Notes: generated by a model from the letters alone, not told the origin. A stretch of 64,000 nucleotides of DNA from Phormidium tenue FACHB-886 (GCF_014764505.1 NZ_JACXWX010000001.1:186001-250000), one strand, 5' to 3'; numbered from the stretch's first letter, positions 53,667-62,490 are shown. A program made the numbers and translations.

Positions 53667-54625
53667 CTTCAAAACTCCCTAAGTGCGTTTCTGTTGACAT
53701 CTGCCCAAATCGACATACAGGCGTTTACAGAAACGCGATCGAAATGCGGTTAGATGAGATCCTGATAATTTTGCAGATAGAAATTGAACAGATTCCAATA
53801 ATTTGAAACCTGATCCACAGGTGAATTACTAACTGCTTCAAAAGAGGTCTGGGAAGACTCCGTTCACCAACAAGTTGTTCGATCGCCCTAAATCTTCTTT
53901 TCAAAGGAGATAGAACTGAGTGATTCCCTCTTTTCAAAGGACATAGGCAAATCGACACTCAAGGCGTAAAAAGCAACTTCTCAGACATCTTCTGAGCTTT
54001 TACTAGCGCTTTAGTTCTTGTTGATGCGATTTATTGATTTCAACTCTTGCAATCACCACAGAGAGAGCTGAAATCTATCCAATCTACTGACTGAATCATA
54101 TCTTGAGAAATTGACCAATGTAGGATTTGTCCGTGAAGTCCTTCATCCTTCATAGAGTTTCCAGCCAGGTTCTGAGCATGTGAAATTTAACGGATGGATG
54201 TGTCATTGATCGGTCAATGTTGTGTATACGGAGTGGCAGCCGATCGACAGGGACTAATGGACTCAACAAAGTGATTCGTCTTGCACACCTTAGCAATGGG
54301 AGTAATCATTCGCAATGTTTCATAATATTTTTCAATCTTTCTTTATGAAGGGATCGCTTTGATCCCCAAGCCAAGGTGGCTCTTGAAGCCCCTTCGAGAA
54401 CTTGGCAAGCGATCGCTACTGCCATAGCCGATCGTTATCGATAAAGTCTCCAGCTTGTGAGCTGGGGCACAGTCCTCTTGAAAACAAGATTTGCAATCCC
54501 GCCTAGCAGCAAGACTGAGAGCAAAAATAAGGACATTGTGGTGGGCGTGCCCACTACAATGCCTAAGCTAATGCCAACAGCTATAACTTTGGAAAAGATC
54601 GAAAGTATCGCAACCCGAAACAGGT
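53667..54625. other. 959-bp region without a convincing gene
   Basis: The region upstream of the SDR gene and downstream of the DrrA-like gene. It holds the CATTGATCGGTCAATG inverted repeat, a repeated CTTTTCAAAGGA-type sequence (about 53898-53940) and the 68-codon hydrophobic frame at its right end. Small frames at 53725-53958 have no domain. Confidence 0.55.
54204..54219. promoter_or_regulatory. Inverted repeat, candidate operator
   Basis: CATTGA and TCAATG around a TCGG spacer, about 540 bp before the SDR start. It has the size of a TetR-like operator, but no such regulator is nearby. Confidence 0.3.
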
Positions 54626-54641
54626 CTAGCGCATATTTTGC
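54435..54641 (-). pseudogene. Hydrophobic open frame without a start, possible gene remnant
   Basis: 68 sense codons from just after a TAA at 54642-54644 to the stop at 54435. The translation has two membrane-like stretches (VIAVGISLGIVVG and LFLLSVLLLGGIANLVF) and a basic tail. No ATG or GTG lies early in the frame, and its start overlaps the 3' end of the DrrA-like gene. It may be a frameshifted or truncated membrane protein, or chance. Confidence 0.25.
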
Positions 54642-55645
54642 TTACGCTCAGCTTTAAGATCGCGCTTGGAAGCAGCTGCCATTTCGGCATCCATTAGCGT
54701 TTGCCCGGTTGCCGCTAAATAAACATCATCCAGGCTAGGGCGCGATTGAGAAATGCCAAACGTCGGTAATCCGGCTTCTTTGAGGGCTTGCTGAATGGTG
54801 ATCAAGGCTTCGCTTTGAGGTGTTACAACCAAATTGAGCGAATTGCCCTGCGCTGAGTTGATAATCACATCCTGAACAAAGGGCATCGATCGCAGCATGG
54901 ATTGAGCCATTTCGGCTTCTTCCAGCGGTGTAAATTCGCGAATCCGCAGGGTGACCCGATCGCCTCCCACCCGGTCCTTCAGCTCTGAGGGAGTTCCAGC
55001 CGCAATTACAACACCTTTATCAATAATGGCAACGCGATCAGCAAGGGCATCCACTTCTTCTAGATAGTGGCTAGTGATTAGCACTGTGGTTCCTTCCTGT
55101 TGGAGCTGCCGCAAGAAATCCCAGACGATAAAGCGGCTTTCGATATCCAGTCCAACAGTTGGCTCATCTAGCACTAAAACATCAGGCTGGTGCAGCAGCC
55201 CAGCGGCCAAATCTAGCCGCTTCTTTAGCCCGCCTGAGTAAGTCCCAGTTTTCTGGTCTGCCCAATCTTGCAACCCCAATAGAGAGAGCATTTTATCAAT
55301 GCGGGCTTGGGTCGCGGCGCGGGGGAGGTGGTAGATCGCCGCTTGCAGCTGAAGCAGCTCTCGTCCGGTCAACACCTTGTCGAGGGCAACTTCTTGGGCA
55401 ACGTAGCCCAACTTCTGCCGGGCTAGCTTGGGATTGTCCAGCACCGAAACGTCAGAGACTTCAATTCTGCCTGCATCGGGCGCTGCTAAGGTACAGAGGC
55501 AACGGAGGGTTGTAGTTTTTCCAGCTCCGTTGGGTCCTAGCAACCCAAAAATTTCTCCTGGTTCAACCTGTAGCGACACCGATTTAACGGCTTCTACGGA
55601 ACCATAACGCTTCTGAAGGTTTTCAATTAGAATCGCCGGAGACAT
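54626..55645 (-). CDS. ABC transporter ATPase (DrrA family)
   Basis: A 339-residue ATP-binding subunit. Walker A is GPNGAGKTTTLRCL at about 38-51, the signature is TYSGGLKKRLDLAAGLL, Walker B is VLVLDEPTVGLDIES, and HYLEEVDALADRVAIIDKG contains the switch His. The C-terminal 80 residues form the DUF4162-like tail common to DrrA. It powers an ABC-2 exporter, most likely the permease at 51602. The ATG at 55645 has CGGAG upstream in complement. It is not cotranscribed with that permease, since SDR and hairpins intervene. Confidence 0.93.
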   Translation of the reverse strand: MSPAILIENLQKRYGSVEAVKSVSLQVEPGEIFGLLGPNGAGKTTTLRCLCTLAAPDAGRIEVSDVSVLDNPKLARQKLGYVAQEVALDKVLTGRELLQLQAAIYHLPRAATQARIDKMLSLLGLQDWADQKTGTYSGGLKKRLDLAAGLLHQPDVLVLDEPTVGLDIESRFIVWDFLRQLQQEGTTVLITSHYLEEVDALADRVAIIDKGVVIAAGTPSELKDRVGGDRVTLRIREFTPLEEAEMAQSMLRSMPFVQDVIINSAQGNSLNLVVTPQSEALITIQQALKEAGLPTFGISQSRPSLDDVYLAATGQTLMDAEMAAASKRDLKAERKQNMR

Positions 55646-55746
55646 AAATTGATATGGAGCTAAGCAACTGCAACAATTCTCAACTGCTATTGTAAAGGGT
55701 TTGCGGGGGGAAGGGCGATCTCCTCAAAGACAAGCAAAAGACAAGC

Positions 55747-55775
55747 AAAAACCCTTGGGGCTGAGCTCAAGGGTT
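55747..55775 (-). terminator. Terminator of the LTXXQ protein gene
   Basis: AACCCTTG (55750-55757) pairs with CAAGGGTT (55768-55775). On the minus strand a T-run follows. Confidence 0.75.
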
Positions 55776-55803
55776 CTGCAGTCTATCTACAATCAGTTTT
55801 ATA

Positions 55804-55840
55804 GCGATCGTAATTTGAGTTGTGAAATGGTTTGTGAGAG
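55804..55840. repeat. Half copy of the 23560 repeat
   Basis: GCGATCGTAATTTGAGTTGT and then GAAATGGTTTGTGAGAG match the left half of the foldable element at 23560-23596, with about four changes. The right half is missing. Confidence 0.6.
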
Positions 55841-55866
55841 TTGAGCAACTTTCTACAGGGATCGAT

Positions 55867-56595
55867 CTATAAAGATCGATCGCGGAAGAACTGGCGAATC
55901 CGCTGCTCTTGTTCTGCTGTTAAGACGCTCTCGGCTTGCTGACGACTATTGCCAAGAATTTGCCAGCCTTGAGTACGTTGCGATTCTGTCAGGTTGAGCG
56001 ACTGGATTAAAGTGGGCAGGGCATCTCCTTGGGCTAAAGCCGTTTGCACCTGCGATCGCTGTTCTGGAGTGAGCAGCGCTTCGAGCTGAGTGCGCGCGTC
56101 TTGCCGGATCTGCAGAAGCTGAGTTTGCTGGTCTGCGGTCAGGTTTAGCCGTTGGGAGATCTCCTCTGGGATTTGCCCGTCTCCTGTCAGCAGTTGCTGC
56201 CATCTGGCACGGCGATTTTGGCGGAGTTCCTGCTGCTGCTCTGGTGTCAGAACAGACTGTCTTTCGGCATGGGCAGCCTGAAGAATTTCCTGTCCTTGAG
56301 CGCTCTGCGCTTCCGTTAGGTTCAGCGACTCGATCGCTTCCCACAGTGGTGTACCGTTGGCAAGCGCAGTTTGGAGCTGCTGGTTTTGTTCTGCAGTGAG
56401 TAGCGCTTCGAGCTGAGCGCGGGTATCTTGGCGCATCTGCTGCAGCTGGTCTCTCTGCTCTGTCGTTAAATTGATCTGCTGTGAGAGGCGCGCCAATTCG
56501 GGGAGAGCACTTTGAGCTTTGACGAGGATGGGAATGAGGGCGATCGCACCTAGAACAGCACCGCTGATCCAGATCGCTTTGAGGTTGAACTTCAT
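55867..56595 (-). CDS. Periplasmic LTXXQ-repeat (Spy/CpxP-like) protein, internally duplicated
   Basis: A 242-residue exported helical protein with a signal segment (AIWISGAVLGAIALIPILV, cleavage near KAQSA). The mature part is two copies of a unit of about 100 residues: INLTTEQRDQLQQMRQDTRA with SLNLTEAQSAQGQEIL, and LNLTADQQTQLLQIRQDART with SLNLTESQRTQGWQIL. Each unit has three LTxxQ-type motifs and ends in VLTPEQQQELR or VLTAEQEQRIR. Spy/CpxP-like proteins are periplasmic chaperones or stress sensors. Substrate unknown. Confidence 0.85.
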   Translation of the reverse strand: MKFNLKAIWISGAVLGAIALIPILVKAQSALPELARLSQQINLTTEQRDQLQQMRQDTRAQLEALLTAEQNQQLQTALANGTPLWEAIESLNLTEAQSAQGQEILQAAHAERQSVLTPEQQQELRQNRRARWQQLLTGDGQIPEEISQRLNLTADQQTQLLQIRQDARTQLEALLTPEQRSQVQTALAQGDALPTLIQSLNLTESQRTQGWQILGNSRQQAESVLTAEQEQRIRQFFRDRSL

Positions 56596-56718
56596 TTTAG
56601 ATATTGAAAATTCACGCGTTGAGTCAGGCTATCGCATTGCAGCCTGACTTCCTTTATAGCGTCTTAAGTGTGAGTCAAACAGAAATTACTTTTTGCAACA
56701 AGACGGGAACATAACCAA

Positions 56719-57246
56719 TCAGCGCGGGACAATTTCTAATCCTGCCGATCGAACTAACCGCCGAAAGCGCTCAAGTTCCTCAAAACTACCAAAGGCCCTT
56801 TTGGGAAAGACTTGAAAAGGACAGGAACGCGATTCATAAAGCATAAATAAGTTTCGCGTTTCAATCACACAGCTATAGTTCGACCATTCCACAGCGGAGT
56901 GAGAATTCTGCCCAGTTAGCGTATACCCAGTTGAACTAAGTTCCAGAGCTTTCTGAGTGTGGCGATTGGAACTTTTCTTCCAGGCTAGCCAAACAGAGAG
57001 CTGCCGAAAGATATTAATATCTAATGGCAACAGTAACGCAGCCAAGATAAAATTGTAGATTCCTAAAATGTACGCAGAATGATACACCGTAGAAACCAAA
57101 CCTCTGAATGTAAAATAAGTGCAGATGCCCCAACAAAAGAAATACCAAAAGCGTTGATGATGGAAAAAGGCACGGTTCGCCTCTTGAAAATCTTTGAAAG
57201 TGAGCTGGTAGAACATTTCAGTCTGTATAGATGAAGTAGGAGACAT
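56719..57246 (-). CDS. YcxB-like membrane protein
   Basis: A 175-residue protein with two hydrophobic segments (FWYFFCWGICTYFTFRGLV and ILGIYNFILAALLLPLDINIF) at about 38-85, then a soluble C-terminal part (ELSSTGYTLTGQNSHSAVEW, FQVFPKRAFGSFEELERFR) resembling the YcxB domain. Function unknown. The ATG at 57246 is used; an internal ATG at MFYQLTFKDF is also possible. Confidence 0.7.
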   Translation of the reverse strand: MSPTSSIQTEMFYQLTFKDFQEANRAFFHHQRFWYFFCWGICTYFTFRGLVSTVYHSAYILGIYNFILAALLLPLDINIFRQLSVWLAWKKSSNRHTQKALELSSTGYTLTGQNSHSAVEWSNYSCVIETRNLFMLYESRSCPFQVFPKRAFGSFEELERFRRLVRSAGLEIVPR

Positions 57247-57560
57247 TTTCGATTCGTTCTATTGCAGAAACTCAACTTAGAGCTGTATTTGTCCAATAGA
57301 AAAGGGCACGGCAAGGTGCCGCTAAAACAGGTATCACTACAGCTGGTGCAAGATTTAGCCGAGCAAAACCATACCAGGGCTGTTTCTAATGCCCCAGTTG
57401 GATTTATTTCGGCTGCTCTATTAATTATGAAATTTGGGGTCAAGTAGGGCTATTCCCCTCATGGGTTATTCCAACTGCCCTAAGATGGACTACAGACTGC
57501 CTGCCACAACGATCGACACAATTCCACATCGCCAACCGCTTAAGAACAAGGAAGGTCACC
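57247..57560. other. Divergent intergenic region
   Basis: 314 bp between the YcxB-like gene and the aspartoacylase gene. A 61-codon plus frame at 57262-57447 has no domain and is not called. No strong hairpin is visible. Confidence 0.55.
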
Positions 57561-58490
57561 ATGAATTCAACTGAACCCACTTCCCCAATTCAGCGAGTGG
57601 CGATCGTTGGCGGTACGCATGGCAACGAATTGACGGGTGCTTATCTAATTAAAAAGTTTGAACAATTTCCAGCGTTAGTGCAGCGATCGAGCTTTGAAAC
57701 CACAACGCTGCTAGCCAATCCCAAAGCTTTTGCCGCAGGGCGGCGATATATCGATCGCGACTTAAACCGCTGCTTTTTGCGTCAAGATTTGGCTAATCCT
57801 AGCCTGACTAGCTACGAAGACCAGCAGGCAAAGCAGATTTATCAGCAGCTCAGCATCAGCCCACACTCCAAGGTAGAGGTGCTGATCGATTTGCACAGCA
57901 GCACGGCAAACATGGGAATGACCATCATTCCAGCAAACTATCACCCTTTCAATTTACGATTAGCGGCTTATCTCAACAATATTCACCCCAATGTCAAAGT
58001 TTATCAGTGGGCTTGGTCTGCTGTGCAATCGCCTGTGCTCCGATCGATCTGTGAGTGGGGCTGTGCAATTGAGGTAGGGGCGATCGCGCAAGGGATACTG
58101 GATGCGGTCTTGTTTCAGCAGACAGAGATGCTAATCCAAACGACGCTGGACTACTTAGATGCCTACAGCTTGGGCAAGCCGCTGCCTGCACCAGAGACCG
58201 TGACAATCTACCAATGCACCGAACTGCTGGATTATCCACGCAATGCCGCAGGAGAACTGCTGGCAATGGTGCATCCCCAGCTCCAGTTTAGAGATTATCA
58301 GCCGCTAACACCCGGAGAACCGCTATTTTTGACGCTAGATGGACAGACGATCGCTTATACAGGCGAATCTACGGTCTACCCCGTGTTCATCAACGAAGCG
58401 GCTTACTACGAAAAAGGGATTGCGATGTGTTTGACGCAACCCCAGGAAATTAACATCGCTGAATCAGCCTCAGCTTCTCACCCGCTTTAG
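57561..58490 (+). CDS. Aspartoacylase-family zinc hydrolase
   Basis: A 309-residue enzyme of the AstE/AspA family, which removes acyl groups from amino acids such as N-acetylaspartate. The zinc and catalytic signature GGTHGNELTGAYLI (His and Glu of zinc site) begins at residue 17; RDLNRCF follows, then the second zinc-site segment LIDLHSSTANMG, and IEVGAIAQG carries the catalytic Glu. The length fits aspartoacylase rather than AstE. Natural substrate in cyanobacteria is not known. The stop overlaps the convergent lipoprotein gene by 21 bp. Confidence 0.9.
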   Translation: MNSTEPTSPIQRVAIVGGTHGNELTGAYLIKKFEQFPALVQRSSFETTTLLANPKAFAAGRRYIDRDLNRCFLRQDLANPSLTSYEDQQAKQIYQQLSISPHSKVEVLIDLHSSTANMGMTIIPANYHPFNLRLAAYLNNIHPNVKVYQWAWSAVQSPVLRSICEWGCAIEVGAIAQGILDAVLFQQTEMLIQTTLDYLDAYSLGKPLPAPETVTIYQCTELLDYPRNAAGELLAMVHPQLQFRDYQPLTPGEPLFLTLDGQTIAYTGESTVYPVFINEAAYYEKGIAMCLTQPQEINIAESASASHPL

Positions 58491-60281
58491 CTCATAGAGG
58501 TTCCAAAACGTGCCTTTTAGCACAGAGGGACGAACGCCCTGAATATCATCTCGAACGGCTGCCAATGACAAAGAATTCACCAGATTGATGAACGGTAAAT
58601 TCTCTTGAGCAACAATTTGAGACTGGGCATAAATCTCCTTGCGTTTGGCTTCATCTAGCGTTCTGGCTCCTTCTCGGTAGAGGCGATCCATTTCTTTTTC
58701 CCAATCGGCAGCTACCCAGCCTTCGATCGGCTCTTGGTCGGGCGAGGGAGTTTGGTTGAACATGTGCAATCTGCCGTCTAGCTGCCAGACGTTTGCACCC
58801 CCGTTGGGGTCAAAGTCGGAGTCGGAAAACGCCATGAAGACGCATTCCCAATCCAAAGAAGAGTCTGTTTTGTTGAGCAAAACGCCAAATTCCACGAACT
58901 GTAGATCCATTTGGATGCCAATCTGAGCCAGATCTCTTTGGATCTGTGCTTCTATAGTGCTGCTGCCTATCCCTGCCGCGATCGAGAGCAGCGTGAAGCG
59001 GACGTGGTTGCCTTCTGCATCTAGCAGCTGTTTTGCAGCATTATATTTGAAGCCCGCTTCAGTCAAGAGCTGCTTGGCTTTCTGGGGGTCATAGTCGTAG
59101 GTTTTTAGCCGCCCAGTTTTGGGCGATAAATAATAGGGGTTAGGAACCGAAATGGTAGAGTTGAGCGGTTCTCCTAAGCCACGATACACATTGTTGATAA
59201 TGGCTTGGCGATTAATTGCATACGCCACCGCCTGCCGAAACGCCAGGGTATTGAACCAGCGAGATTTAATTGGACTAACTAATGATTTGCCGTTGCGCTT
59301 CCCTTGATTGAGATTAAACGCAATGAAAGATGAGCCGGTTGAGGGACCTGAATTAATGATTTTGAATTTCCCCCGCTTTTCCTCTTTGGCAAGCAGCTGG
59401 AAGCTGGCAGCTCCAACGCCAACCGCATCCAAATCATTAGAGCGAAACTGCATCAAGCTCGTTTCACCCGACTCTACGATCGACCAAATGAAGCGATCGA
59501 TATAGGGCAATTGATTGCCTTGAGCATCCTTGCGCCAGTAATAAGGATTGCGCTCAAAGATCACCCGCTCATTTGGGGTGTAGTTCGTCATGATATACGG
59601 ACCCGTTCCCACAATCTTCCGAGGGTCGGTATCCGTTCCCCACATCGAGAGAAACTTGAGCTGTCCATCTCCGTCTTGCTGCTTTACGCTATCTCCTAGG
59701 ATATGCTTGGGTAAGATAGCAACACCGCTATCCACACCGCCTGCCAGAGTCCGCAGCAGCGGTGCAAACGGTTCGGGAGTGCTGAACTCAAAGCGGCGAT
59801 CATCAATTTGGCGAATCTTGGGCAAAACGCCTTTCTCACCAATCCGCAGCCCATCTCGCTTCGGTGTAGGCACCTGCTCATTGAGCACTAGATCGTTAAA
59901 GGTGAACATCACATCATCAACGGTGAGCGGTTCCCCATCCGACCATTTCAGTCCTTCCCGCAGAGTGAACGTGATACGCAAGTTGTCCGGCGAGACTTCC
60001 CAATCTTCTGCTAGCCCCGCAGACAGCTCACCCGTCACACCGTCTTCAGTCAATAGCCCAGAATAGATGCGGCTGAAGACGTTGGGGGTTTCTTGACTCA
60101 AATAATAGTTAAAGGTTTTGGGGTCAATGCCTGCCACAACGATCTGCGATCCCTTAGCAGAACTAACCCGCAGCTGGTCCCCGCTGCAAGCGGCTAGTCC
60201 CATTGCTAGCCCAAACGCGATCGTCATTAGCACCACGAGCCAGCGACGACGTCCCCTACGGATGATAGATACCAAAGCCAT
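58470..60281 (-). CDS. Peptide/solute-binding lipoprotein (ABC family 5)
   Basis: A 603-residue substrate-binding protein. The signal (RWLVVLMTIAFGLAMGLAAC) has a lipobox GLAAC with Cys32 as anchor. The body has the SBP_bac_5 pattern: VSPDNLRITFTLREGLKWSDGE, VMFTFNDLVLNEQ, GTGPYIMTNYTPNERVIFE and LAFRQAVAYAINRQAIINN. Such proteins carry oligopeptides or similar solutes to a permease, which is not in the window. An ATG at 60281 is preferred over TTG 60296. Confidence 0.92.
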   Translation of the reverse strand: MALVSIIRRGRRRWLVVLMTIAFGLAMGLAACSGDQLRVSSAKGSQIVVAGIDPKTFNYYLSQETPNVFSRIYSGLLTEDGVTGELSAGLAEDWEVSPDNLRITFTLREGLKWSDGEPLTVDDVMFTFNDLVLNEQVPTPKRDGLRIGEKGVLPKIRQIDDRRFEFSTPEPFAPLLRTLAGGVDSGVAILPKHILGDSVKQQDGDGQLKFLSMWGTDTDPRKIVGTGPYIMTNYTPNERVIFERNPYYWRKDAQGNQLPYIDRFIWSIVESGETSLMQFRSNDLDAVGVGAASFQLLAKEEKRGKFKIINSGPSTGSSFIAFNLNQGKRNGKSLVSPIKSRWFNTLAFRQAVAYAINRQAIINNVYRGLGEPLNSTISVPNPYYLSPKTGRLKTYDYDPQKAKQLLTEAGFKYNAAKQLLDAEGNHVRFTLLSIAAGIGSSTIEAQIQRDLAQIGIQMDLQFVEFGVLLNKTDSSLDWECVFMAFSDSDFDPNGGANVWQLDGRLHMFNQTPSPDQEPIEGWVAADWEKEMDRLYREGARTLDEAKRKEIYAQSQIVAQENLPFINLVNSLSLAAVRDDIQGVRPSVLKGTFWNLYELKRVRS

Positions 60282-60369
60282 TGTCGGAAGTCTCAACGAA
60301 ATGGAACTTCCCTAGGATCATAGTGCAGGCAGCTGGCATTGGGGCATTCAGCCTAGAGCGCCTGATCCT

Positions 60370-60747
60370 TCAATAGCGAACCACCATTCCTGACTCGACC
60401 GGATAGCCCATAGCTCTCCAAGCAGGCAGCCCACCCTGTAGCTCAGACACGTTGCAAAAGCCAACCTGCCGCAGTTGCGCGACCGCAAGCGCTGTATCTT
60501 CGTCTGCATCGCTGTAGATGTAGAGATCGCGAGTGAGTTCAAAATTAACCAACGCCCGCTCAACGAGCTGATGCAGCGGTAAATGGACTGCGCCCATAAT
60601 ATGGCAGAGGTTGAAATCCTGGCGATCGCGGATATCAATAATCGTGAGGGCAGGCTCACCCCAGTCGAGGCGAGTCTTGAGGTCATACACGCGAGATTTG
60701 GCTTTTAGCGGAGCTGGACTTGGGATGATGCCAAACAGAAGATTCAT
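60370..60747 (-). CDS. Rhodanese-like protein without the catalytic cysteine
   Basis: A 125-residue single rhodanese domain: TIIDIRDRQDFNLCHIMGAVHL is the family start and ELQGGLPAWRAMGYPV the end. In active rhodaneses the loop after the central strand starts with the nucleophile Cys; here it reads IYSDADEDTAL with Asp in that place, so persulfide chemistry is not expected. A binding or regulatory role is more likely. It lies downstream of mgtE on the same strand. Confidence 0.88.
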   Translation of the reverse strand: MNLLFGIIPSPAPLKAKSRVYDLKTRLDWGEPALTIIDIRDRQDFNLCHIMGAVHLPLHQLVERALVNFELTRDLYIYSDADEDTALAVAQLRQVGFCNVSELQGGLPAWRAMGYPVESGMVVRY

Positions 60748-60884
60748 GGCACAGGCAAGGAACGATATGCCTGCACTGTAACAACTCTTTTCAAGACATG
60801 CAAACTTTTATTGAGGAAAGCTTGACGAAAGACCCCTTATATTCAGGCAAAATTAGCTTCTATGCTGTATTAGGCTCCAAATTC

Positions 60885-60939
60885 GTTGTTGATTTTTTGA
60901 AAACGCGCACGAGGTCCGCATTTTCAAAAAATCAACAAC
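60885..60939 (-). terminator. Long hairpin after mgtE
   Basis: A 19-bp perfect stem, GTTGTTGATTTTTTGAAAA (60885-60903) with 60921-60939, extended by a further 3 bp after one mismatch. A-rich and T-rich arms supply a U-run. It starts 11 bp after the mgtE stop. Confidence 0.85.
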
Positions 60940-60949
60940 CGGTTCACTA

Positions 60950-62314
60950 TTACCCAAACACCTTTAGCGCCACTGAAACCAGGCTAAGAAATGTCATAAA
61001 GCCTACCGCATCCAGCGTCGTTGTTAGCAGCGGACCACTAATCAAGGCCGGATCCAGGTTCAGCCGCTTCAATCCCATCGGCAGTAACGTTCCCAAGCTA
61101 GCTGCCACAAACACATTAATTGCCATAACGCTACCTGCCACTAGCGCCACCCAGCGTTCGTTGGGTGTTGCCCAAATTAACGATAAAACAGCTAGCCCCA
61201 AGCCGAGTGCCAGAGCAGTTCCTATACCCGCCAACAGCTCTTTGCGGAGAATCTTCAATGTATCTGCGACCGTCACCTCACCAATGCCCAGACTGCGAAC
61301 CGTCACCGACAGTGCTTGGATCGCCACGTTGCCGCTCGTATTCGACAGGATCGGCATCACCACCGCCAGAACGGGTACAAGAGAGATTACCTGCTGGAAG
61401 GGCGCGATCGCACTGGCAGCACCTACATATAGCCCAATATTCGCTAGCAACCAGGGTAACCGCTTCCGCAGCGTTACGCCGGGCGGCGACAGGGCAGCTT
61501 CATCCCCACCGCTAACGCCTGCCAGCTTCTGGATATCTTCGGTTGCTTCTTCTTCCAAAACATCCAGCACGTCGTCGATCGTCACAATGCCTACTAGTCG
61601 ATCTTCCCGATCGACTACAGGAGCTGCAATCAAGTCATAGCGCTGCATCAACCGCGCCACTTCTTCTTGCGGCATTTCTGTGTAGGCTTTGATGACGCGA
61701 TCGCTGGCAATTTCTTTGACCTGTACCGTAGGAATCGAAAAAATCAACTGCCGTAGTGAAACGACGCTCACCAGCTTCCGAGAGTCATCAGTAACATAGG
61801 CGTAGTAGATCGTTTCTTTGTCTTGCCCGGTTCGCCGAATTTTTTCTAACGCTTCGCCCACGCTTAAGCCTTCGCGGAGCTGGACGTATTCAGTTGTCAT
61901 GATCCGCCCCGCCGTACCTTCTGGGTAGCCCAAAATTGTGGCAGTGGCTTCTCGCTCTGTGGAGCTAATTTGCTGCAAGAGGCGGCGGACAATTCGCGCA
62001 GGCAGTTCGTCAAACAGCTCAGCCCGATCGTCTGGGCGCATTGAGTCAATTAGCTGCCGAACATCTGCTGCCTGTAGTGAGCTAAGCAGCTCCTCTTGAA
62101 TATCTGTAGGCAAATACTCGAACACATCGGTTGCATGATCTTTCTGCAGCAGCCGGAAGGTGAGCGCCCGTTGCTCAGGAGACAACTCGGTAATGTAGTC
62201 GCCTACATCAATTGCTGGGAGCTGGTTTAGCTCCCACTTCATTTGATTTAAACCAGCCCGATCTAAGCCAGCAGCAAGTTCCGACAGGGAAAACTGTTTT
62301 TCCTGGGTGAGCAT
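60950..62314 (-). CDS. mgtE: Magnesium transporter MgtE
   Basis: A 454-residue Mg2+ channel. The cytoplasmic N domain (QRALTFRLLQKDHATDVFEY) is followed by two CBS domains (IMTTEYVQLREGLSVGEALE and the second at IAAPVVDREDRLVGIVTIDD), then five membrane helices with NVFVAASLGTLLPMGLKRL near the conserved pore region. In the family the N and CBS domains close the pore when cytosolic Mg2+ is high. The start ATG at 62314 has AGGAGG 5 nt upstream. A long structured leader precedes it. Confidence 0.95.
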   Translation of the reverse strand: MLTQEKQFSLSELAAGLDRAGLNQMKWELNQLPAIDVGDYITELSPEQRALTFRLLQKDHATDVFEYLPTDIQEELLSSLQAADVRQLIDSMRPDDRAELFDELPARIVRRLLQQISSTEREATATILGYPEGTAGRIMTTEYVQLREGLSVGEALEKIRRTGQDKETIYYAYVTDDSRKLVSVVSLRQLIFSIPTVQVKEIASDRVIKAYTEMPQEEVARLMQRYDLIAAPVVDREDRLVGIVTIDDVLDVLEEEATEDIQKLAGVSGGDEAALSPPGVTLRKRLPWLLANIGLYVGAASAIAPFQQVISLVPVLAVVMPILSNTSGNVAIQALSVTVRSLGIGEVTVADTLKILRKELLAGIGTALALGLGLAVLSLIWATPNERWVALVAGSVMAINVFVAASLGTLLPMGLKRLNLDPALISGPLLTTTLDAVGFMTFLSLVSVALKVFG

Positions 62315-62490
62315 GACATCCTCCTAAATCCTCCCTCGCGCTGGAAGGTTAGGCTCGCTCAGAGTCTATGCCACCAGGCTAGAGAGGAGGTGTACTGTGG
62401 GGTAATGGACTTCGGTCCACCATAAGAACGGTTAATGCAACATCAGTGCCGGTGAGACGCAGCACCGCTAGTAGACATCCTAACGCTAAC
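62315..62490 (-). promoter_or_regulatory. Structured mgtE leader with anti-Shine-Dalgarno element
   Basis: Read as RNA, GUUAGG (62484-62479) can pair with CCUAAC (62353-62348), and GUCUA (62476-62472) with UAGAC (62368-62364), closing a domain of about 140 nt. Within it lie UGGAC/GUCCA around a CGAA loop (62419-62406) and CGGUG/CACCG (62467-62450). CCUCCU (62390-62385) is the exact complement of the mgtE Shine-Dalgarno AGGAGG (62325-62320). It does not match the canonical M-box. A cation-sensing switch is an inference. Confidence 0.5.

Noticed and set aside
57262-57447. 61-codon plus frame upstream of the aspartoacylase gene
   Set aside because: No clear ribosome site or domain; starts 15 bp from a divergent gene start and looks like chance.
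60798-61640. 280-codon plus-strand frame opposite mgtE
   Set aside because: It runs across the mgtE terminator hairpin and the mgtE 3' half. Its Thr/Ala/Ser-rich composition is that of a shadow frame.
62315-62490. Canonical M-box (ykoK) riboswitch before mgtE
   Set aside because: The conserved core (GGUGAGGCUCC and GCUGCUGCC stretches) is not present; only a general structured leader can be claimed.
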